Assembly: GCA_017640605.1 (NCBI GenBank)
Contig: JAEPQH010000002.1
Coordinates: 62,001-126,000, forward strand
Length of the DNA: 64,000 nucleotides
From: Balneolaceae bacterium
GTDB taxonomy: Bacteria > Bacteroidota > Rhodothermia > Balneolales > Balneolaceae
Reading direction: 5' to 3'
Part shown: positions 1 to 9,951 of the stretch, piece by piece
Numbering within the stretch: position 1 is the stretch's first letter
Layout of the letters: every line of letters starts with the position of its first letter
The notes under the pieces: generated by a model
Seen by the model: the letters and a program-made list of their open reading frames with translations, nothing else
Databases searched by the model: none
What the model was told of the DNA's origin: nothing
Made by a program: the position numbers and the translations under genes

Positions 1-3000
1 CTCGCCAAATCCTTCGATTAATAATCGTCTCTTATCGACACCGGCTGCTACCAAGTAAGCTCGAACGGCTAATGAACGGCGCTCAGATAAAGCCTCATTG
101 TAAGCAACAGAAGCTTTGGTATCGGTAAATCCATTCAAGTCGATGAGGTATTCGTCTTTGTTGATCAGATACTTTGCAAGCTTATCAAGCATTTGAGCTG
201 CAGAAGCGTTGATGTACGACATGTCGTTGTCGAAGTGAATCTGACGAGGCAGAATTACTAACGTGGCTAGCGGCTCGTATTCGAATACATCACGGGTTAA
301 GATAACCGGCTCCAGCTCGTGCGCAAGCATTTCAACCGGCATCGTCTTGATTTCCGGCATCTCGCAAGGCACACACTTTAGGTAAACCGACTCATCCAAT
401 AACTCCATGGCTCGATTCGGTGCAAGGTTTCTGAAAATCTGCTCATCAAACTTGTAGGCAAAGCCAAGGTAAGCTCCAGGCTGAGTATAATTGCTAGCAG
501 CAAGATCTTCATCTTCGTAACCAAAGAAATTAAACCCACCGGCTAATCGTAGGTTTGTAGCAACGATGTAACCCAACTCAACTCCCAATCCATAATTTTT
601 GGTAGAGAAATCGCTGTTTGCGAGTAAACTGGCATTAATTCCGGCATCCCATCTTTCATTTAAATCGTAAAGAACACGTCCGCTTATTAATTCGAGGAAG
701 CTGGTATCGCTGTTTAAATCATCTTCCGATTTGGTGTATTTAGCGGCAACTCGGCCAGAAATTACAAGATCAGATTGAGGCTTGTAGTTAGCATGTGTAG
801 AGAATACATGTGCGGTACGTGCAAAGTCAGGGGCAATGTTATCGTCTTTTTCAAACTTGAACTCATATCTGATCAATGCATCAAACATGTTGGTATGAGT
901 ATCGCGGTAGGCTGCGCCAAACTGGAAACGCTCCTGTATTTTCTGCACACCTGCTGCATTTTTGATACTATTTATAGAGATGATGTTTCGCGCAAGCATC
1001 GTCCAGTCATCCGATAAACGAACACCGTATCCTAAACTGTTTAAGTAAGTATCCTGATTCTGACCAAAACGAGCTTCGGCACGAGCAGTACCTTTCCAAC
1101 GGCTACTTCCGGTGTAATCAACCGCTGAAGAAATGGAAGTTCCATCGTTTCTGTTTGGTCCTTGAATGGTAAAGATTCGCTCGAATCCAACATTCATGCC
1201 TAAACCTTCCTTAATTACAAATCGGTTTCTTAAACCAAGAGAAGCCTGACCTGAGCGACCTTCAACAGCATCATTCATTCGATACTCGCTGAAAACCTGT
1301 CCGTTTTTCATGTAATTAGCATTTAAGCCAAATACGGTGCTATTTCTTTGAGCATTGCTTTGCAGTGTATATTGTCCACCAGTGCTCGAAATGAATTCGT
1401 GGCGAGCAAATGCTTTGGCAAAACTTCTGATTTTATACTCACCACCCACTGCAATCAGTTTTCGATCGGATGCATTTATATCCTGCTCATACTCACCGAA
1501 TGTTGATGCTCCTTTTACAAATGGCAGCTCTGCTGTAACCTTACCTCTTAAGTTGGTGTTTGTAACCGGTTCTGCGGTTTTACTGGTTTTATCAGAATAG
1601 CGGATTCCAACCTCGGCATTAACTCCGGTTGCTACGTTTTGTTGAAGTGAGAATAATCCTCCTAATGTTTGATCGCCAGTAGTGTCATTTCTTGAGAGCA
1701 AGAATTCAGCCCCGATTTTTGTTGATTTTGTGAGACTTACTCTAGCTCTTGATCGCGCTTCTGTTCTGGCCTGACCTAAGGTTGCTCCTTTATTGTCGAA
1801 GTTGTTACCCGATTTACCAACTTGAGTGAGCATATCGAATTTTTTACCACGATGGCGTAATTCAACTCGCCCTGCAGTTCCTGATCCACTTTCATCAGAA
1901 ATGGTATGAGCTACTTCGGCAATCACTTGCGTATTCTTACCGAGTTCAACATTCAAATTGCTGGTGGCTAGTGTAAATTCGTTGGTTGGGTTATTATCCT
2001 GCACGATACCTGCTCCAATATTCACGCCGTCTCGGAGTTCAAGATTTGTACTAACACCACCAATTAAGAAGCGCTCATCATCATTTTCTACTTCGTAGGT
2101 AACTCGTATGTACACAGGATTAAACTCGGCATCCACGCTTGAAACAGGTGATTTGAAGGTTATTACACCGGTAAATGGATCAACCACATAATCCGTAAAA
2201 CGAGTTAAACGCTCACGTTTCAGAATCATGCTAGGATCACTTGGAACTCCGGTCGAGTCTAATGTGCTGATCTGCTCCCGATCGTATGTGATAATCTCGA
2301 TAATCTCAGAGTTTTCGATCAAATCATTATCGGGTAATTCGTAGCGTGAAATTCCTTGTCCTCGGAATTCTTCGATTCTTCGTGCACTCACTGAACTCAC
2401 ACCAAAAGCATCCACTTGTAGTGCTCCTTGTTCAAAGTGTGTTTTAACCCCATTTTGCGCTCTGTTATAAGCACCTAATTGAATATCTGCATCGTTTTGC
2501 TGCGTGATGAAATCACCATATAGAACGTAGGTTTTACCACGATCTAAGCGAATGTATAATCTGCCAGAAGACTGTGCATCATATCCACGAATCGCTGCTT
2601 CACCGTAAATCGGGTAGTATTCTTCTGGACGGATATCACGGAATAAACGTTCTTCTTTTTCTTTCTCAGAATCGAAGCCGGCTGTTAATAATGTACGGCC
2701 AGATACTTTTCCTTTTAGGAAGAATGCGAAGCGAGCATCCGCAGTAAAGCTATTCATTGTGTAAGACAGCTCTTTCAACTCACGCTCGAATCCATCGTTT
2801 TCTACATTCGCAATATTTAAAGGCTCACGTAATCGAAGTGAACCTTCAATAATACCGGCAGCGATAAGTGGACGTAAATCTGGTAAAAATTCAATCGTAG
2901 CTTCGGCATACTTATCACCAACAGAAATTCTGGTTAATGAAGTTTGAGGCTGAACCGGAGCTTTTAATTGGAAAGTTGCACGCCCGCCTTCAACAAAAGT

Positions 3001-6000
3001 TTGCGTACCCGGCGTTTGTGCGTTGATGTCTTGCACCAACCAAGTTCCAAATTCGGTATCCAGTGTTACCGGTAATCTCGATCCTATTCTAATGCCATCT
3101 TTATCCACAAAATTGGCTTCGATTTCTGCGGTTGAGTTACCGTCAGCAGCTACATAATTGGTAATCACATTCAATTGAATATCATCCAAAGCACCCGGCA
3201 CATATACTTGCTTTGTATCGCTACCACGTAAATTCCCGAACGGATCACCTTCGTTCAATAGAATGGTGTTTATTCCGGGCTGTAGTTGAATACTTACATA
3301 TTCCCAAACCTGAAGTCCTTTTTCTGAAGATGACGAGCGCTGACCAATTCTTGAAGCCGGAATAATTTCGCCATTCACATATAAATCGAATACTCCACCA
3401 TTGGTACCTTTTGCGAGAATTGTAATCTGATCGATAGAGAGTGTATCCTGATCGATAATATTCAGAAGCTCGGTGCCCTTATCAGCGCCTACTAAAAGCT
3501 TCTCTATATTATATGTCGGAGTTTCTAATACAGAATCAGCAGCTACAACATCATCCGGACTACTTAAAACGTTAGCATTTTTCTCAGAAGCGTTGTTCTC
3601 AATTTTTGGAGCTTTTGCATTCCCAATAGTTCCACTTGCTTGATCGAAACGACCTGATCCGCGATTAGAATTTGATTCATTTACAGTAAACGACTGCTTA
3701 AGAGAAGTTGAAAGTGCATCGTCGCCTGAAGTAAGTGCATTGGCGCGTTTAGCAATTTCGTTATATACTTGCTCGGTACACTCACAAACCGCGAAATCTG
3801 CTCGGTGTAACTCACCTTTTTTCACATCTACAAAACGGCTGGAAGGATCGAAGGCATGGCGGTTATCAAGCACTTTCATCTTGCTGCCTTCCGGAAGCGA
3901 GTGATTATCGATTTTTAAAACATGCTTATTAGCTTTAACCGCATAGAACGAATATTTACCCTCGCTGTCAGTGATAACAAAGTTTCCATTTTCTAAATAC
4001 AGACGTACTCCCGGAATACCCACTTCAGATGGATCCTGCATGTTATTCTCATCACAATCGAGGAATACTTTACCTACAATCAGGGCTTCTTCGCTGAAAA
4101 CTCCACCACGAACTTCAACGTCTACTTTTGCTTCGTTTGATATTTTGATGATGAGGCTATCCCCTAATACCTGTGCCTTGTTAACACCATCACCTCTTTC
4201 TGCGCCAGGGCCAACATATACACGGTAAGTAAGTTCTTTCTTTCCGCCCGGCTCAATACTTCCAATATTGAACTCAAGATTTGGACCTTGTCCACCGTTT
4301 GGATCAGCCAAGGTATCTCCATCCACACGAGTGGTTCCTAATACATATTTGAAGCCAAATGGTAGAACATCATTTACACGCAGGTCATTTATTGTGTTTA
4401 CTGCTTTACTGTTTACTTCAATTTTGTAATTCAGATAATCGCCAATATCGGCCACTTTTCGATCTACTGTTTTTTGAGCAAACAGCACGCCGGTTGCTAA
4501 TGGATCTAGTGGAATATCCACATCTAAACCAATTGGATCACCAACTATGGTGAATTCTTGTCCGTATGATGCAAGGCTGTCTACTTTACGGCCGTCAGGT
4601 AGCTGACTTACGGTTAATTCAGAAGCAAATTCATATCCTGCAGGAGGAATTACTTCTAAACGATAAGTACCAGGACGTAAGAATGGGAAACGATATTTAC
4701 CTTGAACATCAGAGTTTTCGATGTTGTTGGTGATGTCACGGCCATTTGGACGATATACAGTTGCCAGTTCGCCAGGGTTTCCACCATTGTTCTGGCCGGT
4801 AACGTCAATGATTCTAATCTCGGCGCCTTGAATCACTTCATTTGTTTCACTATCAAATACAAATCCAAAAGGATCTACAATTACTGCTGCTTCGATAGTT
4901 GCAGGACCGCCAATTCCACCTCCAAGTCCGGCACAATTAAGTACCGCCGTTACAACGTCTTCTTCGGTAGTTTCAAGAATGCCATTGAATTGAACTACAT
5001 CAAATTCGTTTCCATCGCGAGTTGGTACAGGGTCTGGAATTCTGAAAACACCCGTGTTTCTTCCGGTTTCGATACCCTCAAACTCTTCTTCATCACCGGT
5101 CAATTCTGATAAGATGGTAATTCTTACACGTTCAATTCTGGCTCTGTTTTCGTTACAGGCTGATGCAGTTGCCTGAATATTCAGTGGATCACCAATACTT
5201 GAGGTGGCTGTTTTTTCTCCGAAACTCTCATCCGTAAAGTAATCGATTTCGGCAGTAGCACCATCAATTTGGGCAATAACATCGTTTGATGCTCCTTCCA
5301 CCATTACAGTTCCATCCGGATCTACATAAGTGATATCAGCGATGTTTACAATTTCGCCGGAAGCATTATCACTGATTCGCACTCCAAATGTAACTTGGAA
5401 AGTTTCTCCAACCTGAAGTGAATCGAAAGCAACTCCAATTTTATCAATATCATCTAAATCCGCAGGAGGTGTAGTTTGGAACTCATACTTACCTGTTTCA
5501 GCGATATGATATAGAGGTTGTCCTTTACTTAATGATTCAAATCGGGTGAACATCAAGTTAGCCGGAATAGAGTCTGTTAGAACTACTTTCTCCTGACTTA
5601 CTCCATCAATTGAAATTGTGATTGGGAATGCGGTAAAGTCACCGGTATTCTCTCCACTTATGATATAAGAGAATTCATCGCCGCGGTTTTTGTCTTCATT
5701 TCCCGTTTGATCTTTCTGCAACTCAACAACGGCACCAATTCTAATCTGAATCTCATCAATATTGATTTTAGTAGTACCGGTTGCTAAATCAGTAGCTTCA
5801 AATACCATTTGTGCCACCAACGAATCTTTCGGCTCATTGATTGAAATATCACCAAAATAAGAAACCTCGAATTGCTCGTTCGGTTCTAGTGTAACTTCAG
5901 TAGTTAACGTATCGTTATTGAACGTACTATTAACTTTAGCCTGTGTTACTTGTAGTGTATTCCATGTCAGGTTTTCAAGATCATATTCATCATCCTGTGC

Positions 6001-6348
6001 ATTATAACCTCGAATACGATAAGTAGCGGTTGTATTTCCTGAGTTCGTTAAAAAGTGAGTGATTTCAACTGTTTTACCACGGAATTCGGTGATACTGTTA
6101 TTAGGGAAGAAATTGAATTCAGGGTTAGATTCGATGTTTACAACCACTTCGTTGGTAAACTGAGTTACTTCCTGTCCCGAATCTCCTTCGGTATATGTTA
6201 GGCTGGCTTGATTGACTACCTGACTATTTGCAGGCGCAGTGTTTTGAGCAAACAATTCCCCTACCCCTGCTATAGTAAGCAGAGCGAAAAGAGTAATATG
6301 TAGGAAAATTTGTCTCAAAAAATTGTTTTTAAAAGGAGGGCAAGGCAT
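1..6348 (-). CDS. Giant outer-membrane protein: DUF11-like repeats, SdrD-B-like domain, invasin-like Ig domain, beta-barrel, OmpA tail (C-terminus beyond window)
   Basis: The minus frame is open from an ATG at 6348 to the left edge (at least 2116 codons), so it has no stop inside the window. A GAGG sits about 8 bases before the ATG and the first ~35 residues form a signal peptide ending ELFAQ. Residues ~35-740 are beta-rich DUF11/TIGR01451-like repeats. Residues ~757-816 resemble an SdrD-B domain (KVFLDCDENNMQDPSEVG, then GIPGVRLYLENG and GKYSFY). Residues ~1057-1123 resemble an invasin-type Big domain (NYVAADGNSTAEIEANF). About 800 residues (~1200-1977) have alternating polar/aromatic barrel-like strands. 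The last ~80 visible residues are OmpA-like (IHFDNDMSYINASAAQMLDK, NEALSERRSLAVRAYL). It is probably an outer-membrane barrel with a long adhesive region and a periplasmic peptidoglycan anchor. It is the last gene of a three-gene operon. The function is not known. Confidence 0.88.
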   Translation of the reverse strand, partial: MPCPPFKNNFLRQIFLHITLFALLTIAGVGELFAQNTAPANSQVVNQASLTYTEGDSGQEVTQFTNEVVVNIESNPEFNFFPNNSITEFRGKTVEITHFLTNSGNTTATYRIRGYNAQDDEYDLENLTWNTLQVTQAKVNSTFNNDTLTTEVTLEPNEQFEVSYFGDISINEPKDSLVAQMVFEATDLATGTTKINIDEIQIRIGAVVELQKDQTGNEDKNRGDEFSYIISGENTGDFTAFPITISIDGVSQEKVVLTDSIPANLMFTRFESLSKGQPLYHIAETGKYEFQTTPPADLDDIDKIGVAFDSLQVGETFQVTFGVRISDNASGEIVNIADITYVDPDGTVMVEGASNDVIAQIDGATAEIDYFTDESFGEKTATSSIGDPLNIQATASACNENRARIERVRITILSELTGDEEEFEGIETGRNTGVFRIPDPVPTRDGNEFDVVQFNGILETTEEDVVTAVLNCAGLGGGIGGPATIEAAVIVDPFGFVFDSETNEVIQGAEIRIIDVTGQNNGGNPGELATVYRPNGRDITNNIENSDVQGKYRFPFLRPGTYRLEVIPPAGYEFASELTVSQLPDGRKVDSLASYGQEFTIVGDPIGLDVDIPLDPLATGVLFAQKTVDRKVADIGDYLNYKIEVNSKAVNTINDLRVNDVLPFGFKYVLGTTRVDGDTLADPNGGQGPNLEFNIGSIEPGGKKELTYRVYVGPGAERGDGVNKAQVLGDSLIIKISNEAKVDVEVRGGVFSEEALIVGKVFLDCDENNMQDPSEVGIPGVRLYLENGNFVITDSEGKYSFYAVKANKHVLKIDNHSLPEGSKMKVLDNRHAFDPSSRFVDVKKGELHRADFAVCECTEQVYNEIAKRANALTSGDDALSTSLKQSFTVNESNSNRGSGRFDQASGTIGNAKAPKIENNASEKNANVLSSPDDVVAADSVLETPTYNIEKLLVGADKGTELLNIIDQDTLSIDQITILAKGTNGGVFDLYVNGEIIPASRIGQRSSSSEKGLQVWEYVSIQLQPGINTILLNEGDPFGNLRGSDTKQVYVPGALDDIQLNVITNYVAADGNSTAEIEANFVDKDGIRIGSRLPVTLDTEFGTWLVQDINAQTPGTQTFVEGGRATFQLKAPVQPQTSLTRISVGDKYAEATIEFLPDLRPLIAAGIIEGSLRLREPLNIANVENDGFERELKELSYTMNSFTADARFAFFLKGKVSGRTLLTAGFDSEKEKEERLFRDIRPEEYYPIYGEAAIRGYDAQSSGRLYIRLDRGKTYVLYGDFITQQNDADIQLGAYNRAQNGVKTHFEQGALQVDAFGVSSVSARRIEEFRGQGISRYELPDNDLIENSEIIEIITYDREQISTLDSTGVPSDPSMILKRERLTRFTDYVVDPFTGVITFKSPVSSVDAEFNPVYIRVTYEVENDDERFLIGGVSTNLELRDGVNIGAGIVQDNNPTNEFTLATSNLNVELGKNTQVIAEVAHTISDESGSGTAGRVELRHRGKKFDMLTQVGKSGNNFDNKGATLGQARTEARSRARVSLTKSTKIGAEFLLSRNDTTGDQTLGGLFSLQQNVATGVNAEVGIRYSDKTSKTAEPVTNTNLRGKVTAELPFVKGASTFGEYEQDINASDRKLIAVGGEYKIRSFAKAFARHEFISSTGGQYTLQSNAQRNSTVFGLNANYMKNGQVFSEYRMNDAVEGRSGQASLGLRNRFVIKEGLGMNVGFERIFTIQGPNRNDGTSISSAVDYTGSSRWKGTARAEARFGQNQDTYLNSLGYGVRLSDDWTMLARNIISINSIKNAAGVQKIQERFQFGAAYRDTHTNMFDALIRYEFKFEKDDNIAPDFARTAHVFSTHANYKPQSDLVISGRVAAKYTKSEDDLNSDTSFLELISGRVLYDLNERWDAGINASLLANSDFSTKNYGLGVELGYIVATNLRLAGGFNFFGYEDEDLAASNYTQPGAYLGFAYKFDEQIFRNLAPNRAMELLDESVYLKCVPCEMPEIKTMPVEMLAHELEPVILTRDVFEYEPLATLVILPRQIHFDNDMSYINASAAQMLDKLAKYLINKDEYLIDLNGFTDTKASVAYNEALSERRSLAVRAYLVAAGVDKRRLLIEGFGE

Positions 6349-6381
6349 TCAACCTCACCCTCATGTCTGGGTTAAGTTTGT

Positions 6382-9072
6382 TTATTCGTCAACTTTTACT
6401 GCGAAGAACAGAGTAAACTGCTCGGTTGGATCAAGTTGAGGTGCTGTTATTTTTACAACACCGGTATTGCCAGCGGTAGGATTGTTTCCGTCTAGCGTAA
6501 TACCCGGAATTGTACCGTTATCTACAGTGAATGAACCTGGCACTGCGATTAAGGTGTAAGACGGTACGTTATCCTGAATAACCACATTGGTTACAGGCTC
6601 AGAACCGTCATTTACGATGGTGATTTTATACCACACAGTATCACCAGGTAATACATTGAAATCAGCTTTCGTATACGTACCGGCAGCTCCACCAACAGTT
6701 GGTGCCTGGAACTTATCGATAGAAAGACGACCTGCCTGAACCTCAGTTTGGTCATCGTTAGATACAGTAGCTAATTGGCTGTTATCATCAGATACTTCGA
6801 TAGTAGTAGTTACAGTAGCACCATCATCAAGACCGGTACTTGCAGTAACCTGAACGATAAACTTCAATTGATCACCGAACTGAAGAGTACCAACACTTGA
6901 AGGCAGATCAACTGCATTCGGAGAAGCAGCACTTGTTAACAGTGAATCAACACCGGTTACCTGACCATCATTATTGGTATCCCAGTAAACTACGGCAGTC
7001 CAACCGGTTGGCACAGAGTTGCTTAGATCTAGGAACAGATCTGACTCAGTTCCGCCACCACCAACGTTTTCATCAACGTTAGAGTTGATAGTTAGGGTGT
7101 GAATGTAATCCACAGAACCACCCGGAGAAACCTGACCAGATTGACCGGTAACAAGCGTCATCTGACGAACGATCTGTACATTTACTGCTTCGTGCTTAAG
7201 ATCCTTCGCACCAGTAGTTTGAGAAAGTGCACGCACATACAAGTCCACTAAACCAGGCTGATAACCTGCAGGAATATTTACACGGAAGGTTACTTGTTTA
7301 GATAAACCAGCATCTACTTGGATCGAGTTGATGGTGTTATTGCCATTATTCGGATCTCTGAAAGTAGCTGTCCAACCACTTGGTAATGAACCGGCACCTT
7401 GCAAATCACCACCAGCGGTAGTATCAGTTGCAAAAGCTAATTGGTAAGTATCATCAACACTTGAAGTGTTATTGATGAACAATGTGAAGTTTACCGTAGT
7501 ATTTGGATTAGCAGCAATAGTGGTTACCGGAGCTGGTTCCGGACCTTCGCCCACACCAGTTTCACTTCCGTTTCCTAATGCAAAGTTGTTCGTGATATCT
7601 ACTGTTGGAGTAGTAATCTCACCTAATGCATCGGTATGGAAATCGCTGGCAGCAGGATCGTTGATCGAAGTAAGAGTTTTACGAACAGCAAAAGGTCCAC
7701 CTGATTGACCAGATGGTAATTGAACCTGCAGAATAACTCGAGCAGTATCACTTCCATTCACATGACTGATAGGACCTGTATCAGGAATACCATCATTGTT
7801 TGTATCGGTGTATGGAGAAGTTGGGTTTCCGCTACCATCTACTTTAAAGAAGGTAAAGGTTGTACCTGATGGGTAGTTAGACCCTGATAAGGTAATGTTA
7901 TATGTATCCGTAGCAGTACCATCATTCGTGAACAAGTTCAAGAAATTGATGATAGTACCTTGTTCAGCGGAAGCAACAGAAACTGTATCTGCACCAACAC
8001 GAGTAATATCGTAGTTTTCTTCAACTTCGATGCTCGCATTGTTCGTAGTTACAGGAGTAGGTGAATCATCGTGGCGAAACGTACCGTTGTTAACGATAGT
8101 GTTACCTTCGGTTCCTGCATCAACAGTAACTTTGAATTTAACATTACCTGATGCACCGGCATTGATGTTTGCAATCTCGATGATTACCGAGTCAGCTACA
8201 CCGCTATTGTCAAAGCGGTATAGAATACCACTTGCGTTTTCACCGGGAGATGCATCAGTAAGGGGAGTTCCTGCCGCACCAGACCAAGTACCAGAACCAG
8301 GCACGTAAGTTACGCCTGCTGGAAGTGGATCTTTAATTACAAGATTAGTAGCGTTTGAAGAACCACCACTTTCTGCATAAGCAAAGGTATATGTTACCGT
8401 ATCACCAACAGCAACGAATTGCTTATCACGGTTTTTCTGCACGTTTACAACGGCATCTTCATCCACATTAACAGTGTTAGTTGCAGAATCAGAAATGTTA
8501 CCATCAAAGGCACTAGTTGCAGTAATACTGAAGGTTTCAGATTCACCCTCATTGGCTGTAACCGGGATATCAGCTACAATTACGATACCAAAAGTGTTAC
8601 CGTTTGGTGACCCCGGAGGATCGATATTCGGCGTAACAGTTATTGGTGTAAAGTTATCAGGCACACCGTTTTGATCGTCATCGGCATAAATCACGATGTT
8701 ATCAAAATCGAAATCGCCCGAACCTTCCAGCACTGCTAGGTTGTAGCTATCAACGCCGTTACCGGTGTTGGTAATAGTGTGCGGGAATGTAACCTGACCA
8801 CCAGGGCTTGCTGTTAAGCTGATACCGTCAGAGATATCAACACCAGCAACTTGCTGCACGATCGTTTGAACCGTGTTAGAAGTAATAGATTGATTATTAC
8901 CTCCATTATCTACATAGGTTGCACTGGCTTGGTTACCAATTTGAGTATTGGCAGGTGGCACCTGAGCGAACACGTCTGACGACGAGACACCGAGTAATAC
9001 GCCAAAAACCAAAAACAACCCCACAAGGCGAGACACCTTGTTACTGAGTGTATGTTTTGTGTTTGTTTTCAT
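6382..9072 (-). CDS. Secreted DUF11-repeat surface protein with Asp-rich calcium-binding-like motifs
   Basis: This is about 896 residues if started at the ATG at 9072. An AGGA precedes that ATG by about 9 bases, and a clean signal peptide (MKTNTKHTLSNKVSRLVGLF ... VFAQ) follows. The frame extends upstream to another ATG at 9144 that overlaps the preceding gene, but that adds 24 residues ahead of the signal peptide and is less likely. The mature protein is a string of DUF11/TIGR01451-like domains (PLPAGVTYVPGSGTW; GDTVWYKITIVNDGSEPVTN near the C-terminus). Acidic loops such as DDDQNGVPDN, DTNNDGIPDTG and DTNNDGQVTGVDSL resemble thrombospondin-3/dockerin calcium loops. No transmembrane anchor, lipobox or obvious type 9 sorting domain is visible. 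It lies 33 bp ahead of the giant barrel gene, suggesting joint assembly on the surface. That is inference. Confidence 0.85.
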   Translation of the reverse strand: MKTNTKHTLSNKVSRLVGLFLVFGVLLGVSSSDVFAQVPPANTQIGNQASATYVDNGGNNQSITSNTVQTIVQQVAGVDISDGISLTASPGGQVTFPHTITNTGNGVDSYNLAVLEGSGDFDFDNIVIYADDDQNGVPDNFTPITVTPNIDPPGSPNGNTFGIVIVADIPVTANEGESETFSITATSAFDGNISDSATNTVNVDEDAVVNVQKNRDKQFVAVGDTVTYTFAYAESGGSSNATNLVIKDPLPAGVTYVPGSGTWSGAAGTPLTDASPGENASGILYRFDNSGVADSVIIEIANINAGASGNVKFKVTVDAGTEGNTIVNNGTFRHDDSPTPVTTNNASIEVEENYDITRVGADTVSVASAEQGTIINFLNLFTNDGTATDTYNITLSGSNYPSGTTFTFFKVDGSGNPTSPYTDTNNDGIPDTGPISHVNGSDTARVILQVQLPSGQSGGPFAVRKTLTSINDPAASDFHTDALGEITTPTVDITNNFALGNGSETGVGEGPEPAPVTTIAANPNTTVNFTLFINNTSSVDDTYQLAFATDTTAGGDLQGAGSLPSGWTATFRDPNNGNNTINSIQVDAGLSKQVTFRVNIPAGYQPGLVDLYVRALSQTTGAKDLKHEAVNVQIVRQMTLVTGQSGQVSPGGSVDYIHTLTINSNVDENVGGGGTESDLFLDLSNSVPTGWTAVVYWDTNNDGQVTGVDSLLTSAASPNAVDLPSSVGTLQFGDQLKFIVQVTASTGLDDGATVTTTIEVSDDNSQLATVSNDDQTEVQAGRLSIDKFQAPTVGGAAGTYTKADFNVLPGDTVWYKITIVNDGSEPVTNVVIQDNVPSYTLIAVPGSFTVDNGTIPGITLDGNNPTAGNTGVVKITAPQLDPTEQFTLFFAVKVDE

Positions 9073-9133
9073 GGTTTCTATCCTGTTTAGGTTTAGAATA
9101 TTTGATTTGTTTGTTGTTTGATTTTCCAAAAGA

Positions 9134-9619
9134 CTAGTTGTCAATCACCTTAACTCTGGCGACCAGAATGACTTGCTCCCCCGCCTCTAGTGACGGAACC
9201 AACCAGCGTAAACGCCGATATTCACGGCCCGGAACCAATTCTTCAATGGTGGTTCCGTCAGGTTGTCGCACTTGACGAGTTAAGGGAAGGTTTTGGAAAG
9301 TGTTGCCAGTATTTGAGAGGCTGGCACCCTCTGCGTTTGGAGTAGCACTTTCGAGCAGGTATTCCATGCCGATAGGAATCGGAAGAACTGGCCTTAGCTC
9401 TGTAATGCCATTATCCAAATTGTTTGTATAAGTAACCCGGTACACTAGTGTGTCGCCCGGCTTAGCCTCCTCGGTAGGAGTTAAAATTTCTTGTCCGTTT
9501 TCATCAACGGTTACCAGCAGTTGTTCAAGAACTGAAACAACGCCATTATTTTGCTGAGCCATCGCATTGGCTGCAAAACCCAGAAGCATCATCGTTAAAA
9601 AAATACACGTGTTTTTCAT
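9134..9619 (-). CDS. Small secreted DUF11-domain protein
   Basis: This is 161 residues, with a signal peptide (MKNTCIFLTMMLLGFAANAM, then AQQ) and one DUF11-like beta-sandwich domain. Typical elements are EAKPGDTLVYRVTYTNNLDN and LVPGREYRRLRWLVPSLEAG. It is the first gene of the minus-strand operon leading into the two larger repeat proteins and is followed by them at short spacing. Its C-terminal strand (ILVARVKVIDN) resembles the C-terminus of the next protein (FFAVKVDE). This may reflect a common domain edge used for assembly, but that is speculation. It could be a minor subunit, cap or chaperone-like partner of the larger repeat proteins. The exact role is unknown. Confidence 0.82.
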   Translation of the reverse strand: MKNTCIFLTMMLLGFAANAMAQQNNGVVSVLEQLLVTVDENGQEILTPTEEAKPGDTLVYRVTYTNNLDNGITELRPVLPIPIGMEYLLESATPNAEGASLSNTGNTFQNLPLTRQVRQPDGTTIEELVPGREYRRLRWLVPSLEAGEQVILVARVKVIDN

Positions 9620-9951
9620 AGCAGAGATTGTTTTGTGTGTTTAACCCATTTATGGTAAAACAAAAATACACCTATGCTTGAGAAACCGCTGTTAGAGTGC
9701 GTTAAGAATGAGGTGTTACATTAGGGGTGCAGTGTTAATCAATTCTAATGTAAATGTGCAGTTTTTAATTATCTAAGCTTGTTTTATTGAAATATTCATA
9801 ATCCAATAATGCCAAAATGAGAGCGCTTACATACATTAAACTATAATTAATTATTGATTATTTTATTATACATTTATTTATATTTTTGGAAGCATAATTT
9901 ATTTTTACTCCTCTCTCAATTAAATCTGCGTTATATTCTTCTCAAAAATTT
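9620..9951. promoter_or_regulatory. Divergent intergenic region with two candidate Bacteroidota-type -7 boxes
   Basis: This 332-bp AT-rich gap separates the DUF11 operon (minus) from the DUF58 gene (plus) and contains no gene I can support. A TATTTTTG box (TAnnTTTG pattern) lies on the minus strand at 9661-9668, about 42 bases before the 9619 start. Another lies on the plus strand at 9881-9888, about 64 bases before 9952. Neither has a well-spaced TTG -33 element, so both are tentative. Confidence 0.35.

Noticed and set aside
4702-5109. 135-codon plus-strand open frame
   Set aside because: It lies wholly inside the giant minus-strand surface-protein gene, whose frame reads through with recognisable domains. 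The plus translation has no family resemblance or start signal.
9073-9144. Upstream ATG at 9144 for the large DUF11 protein
   Set aside because: It would put 24 non-hydrophobic residues ahead of a clean signal peptide and overlaps the previous gene. The ATG at 9072 has an AGGA site.
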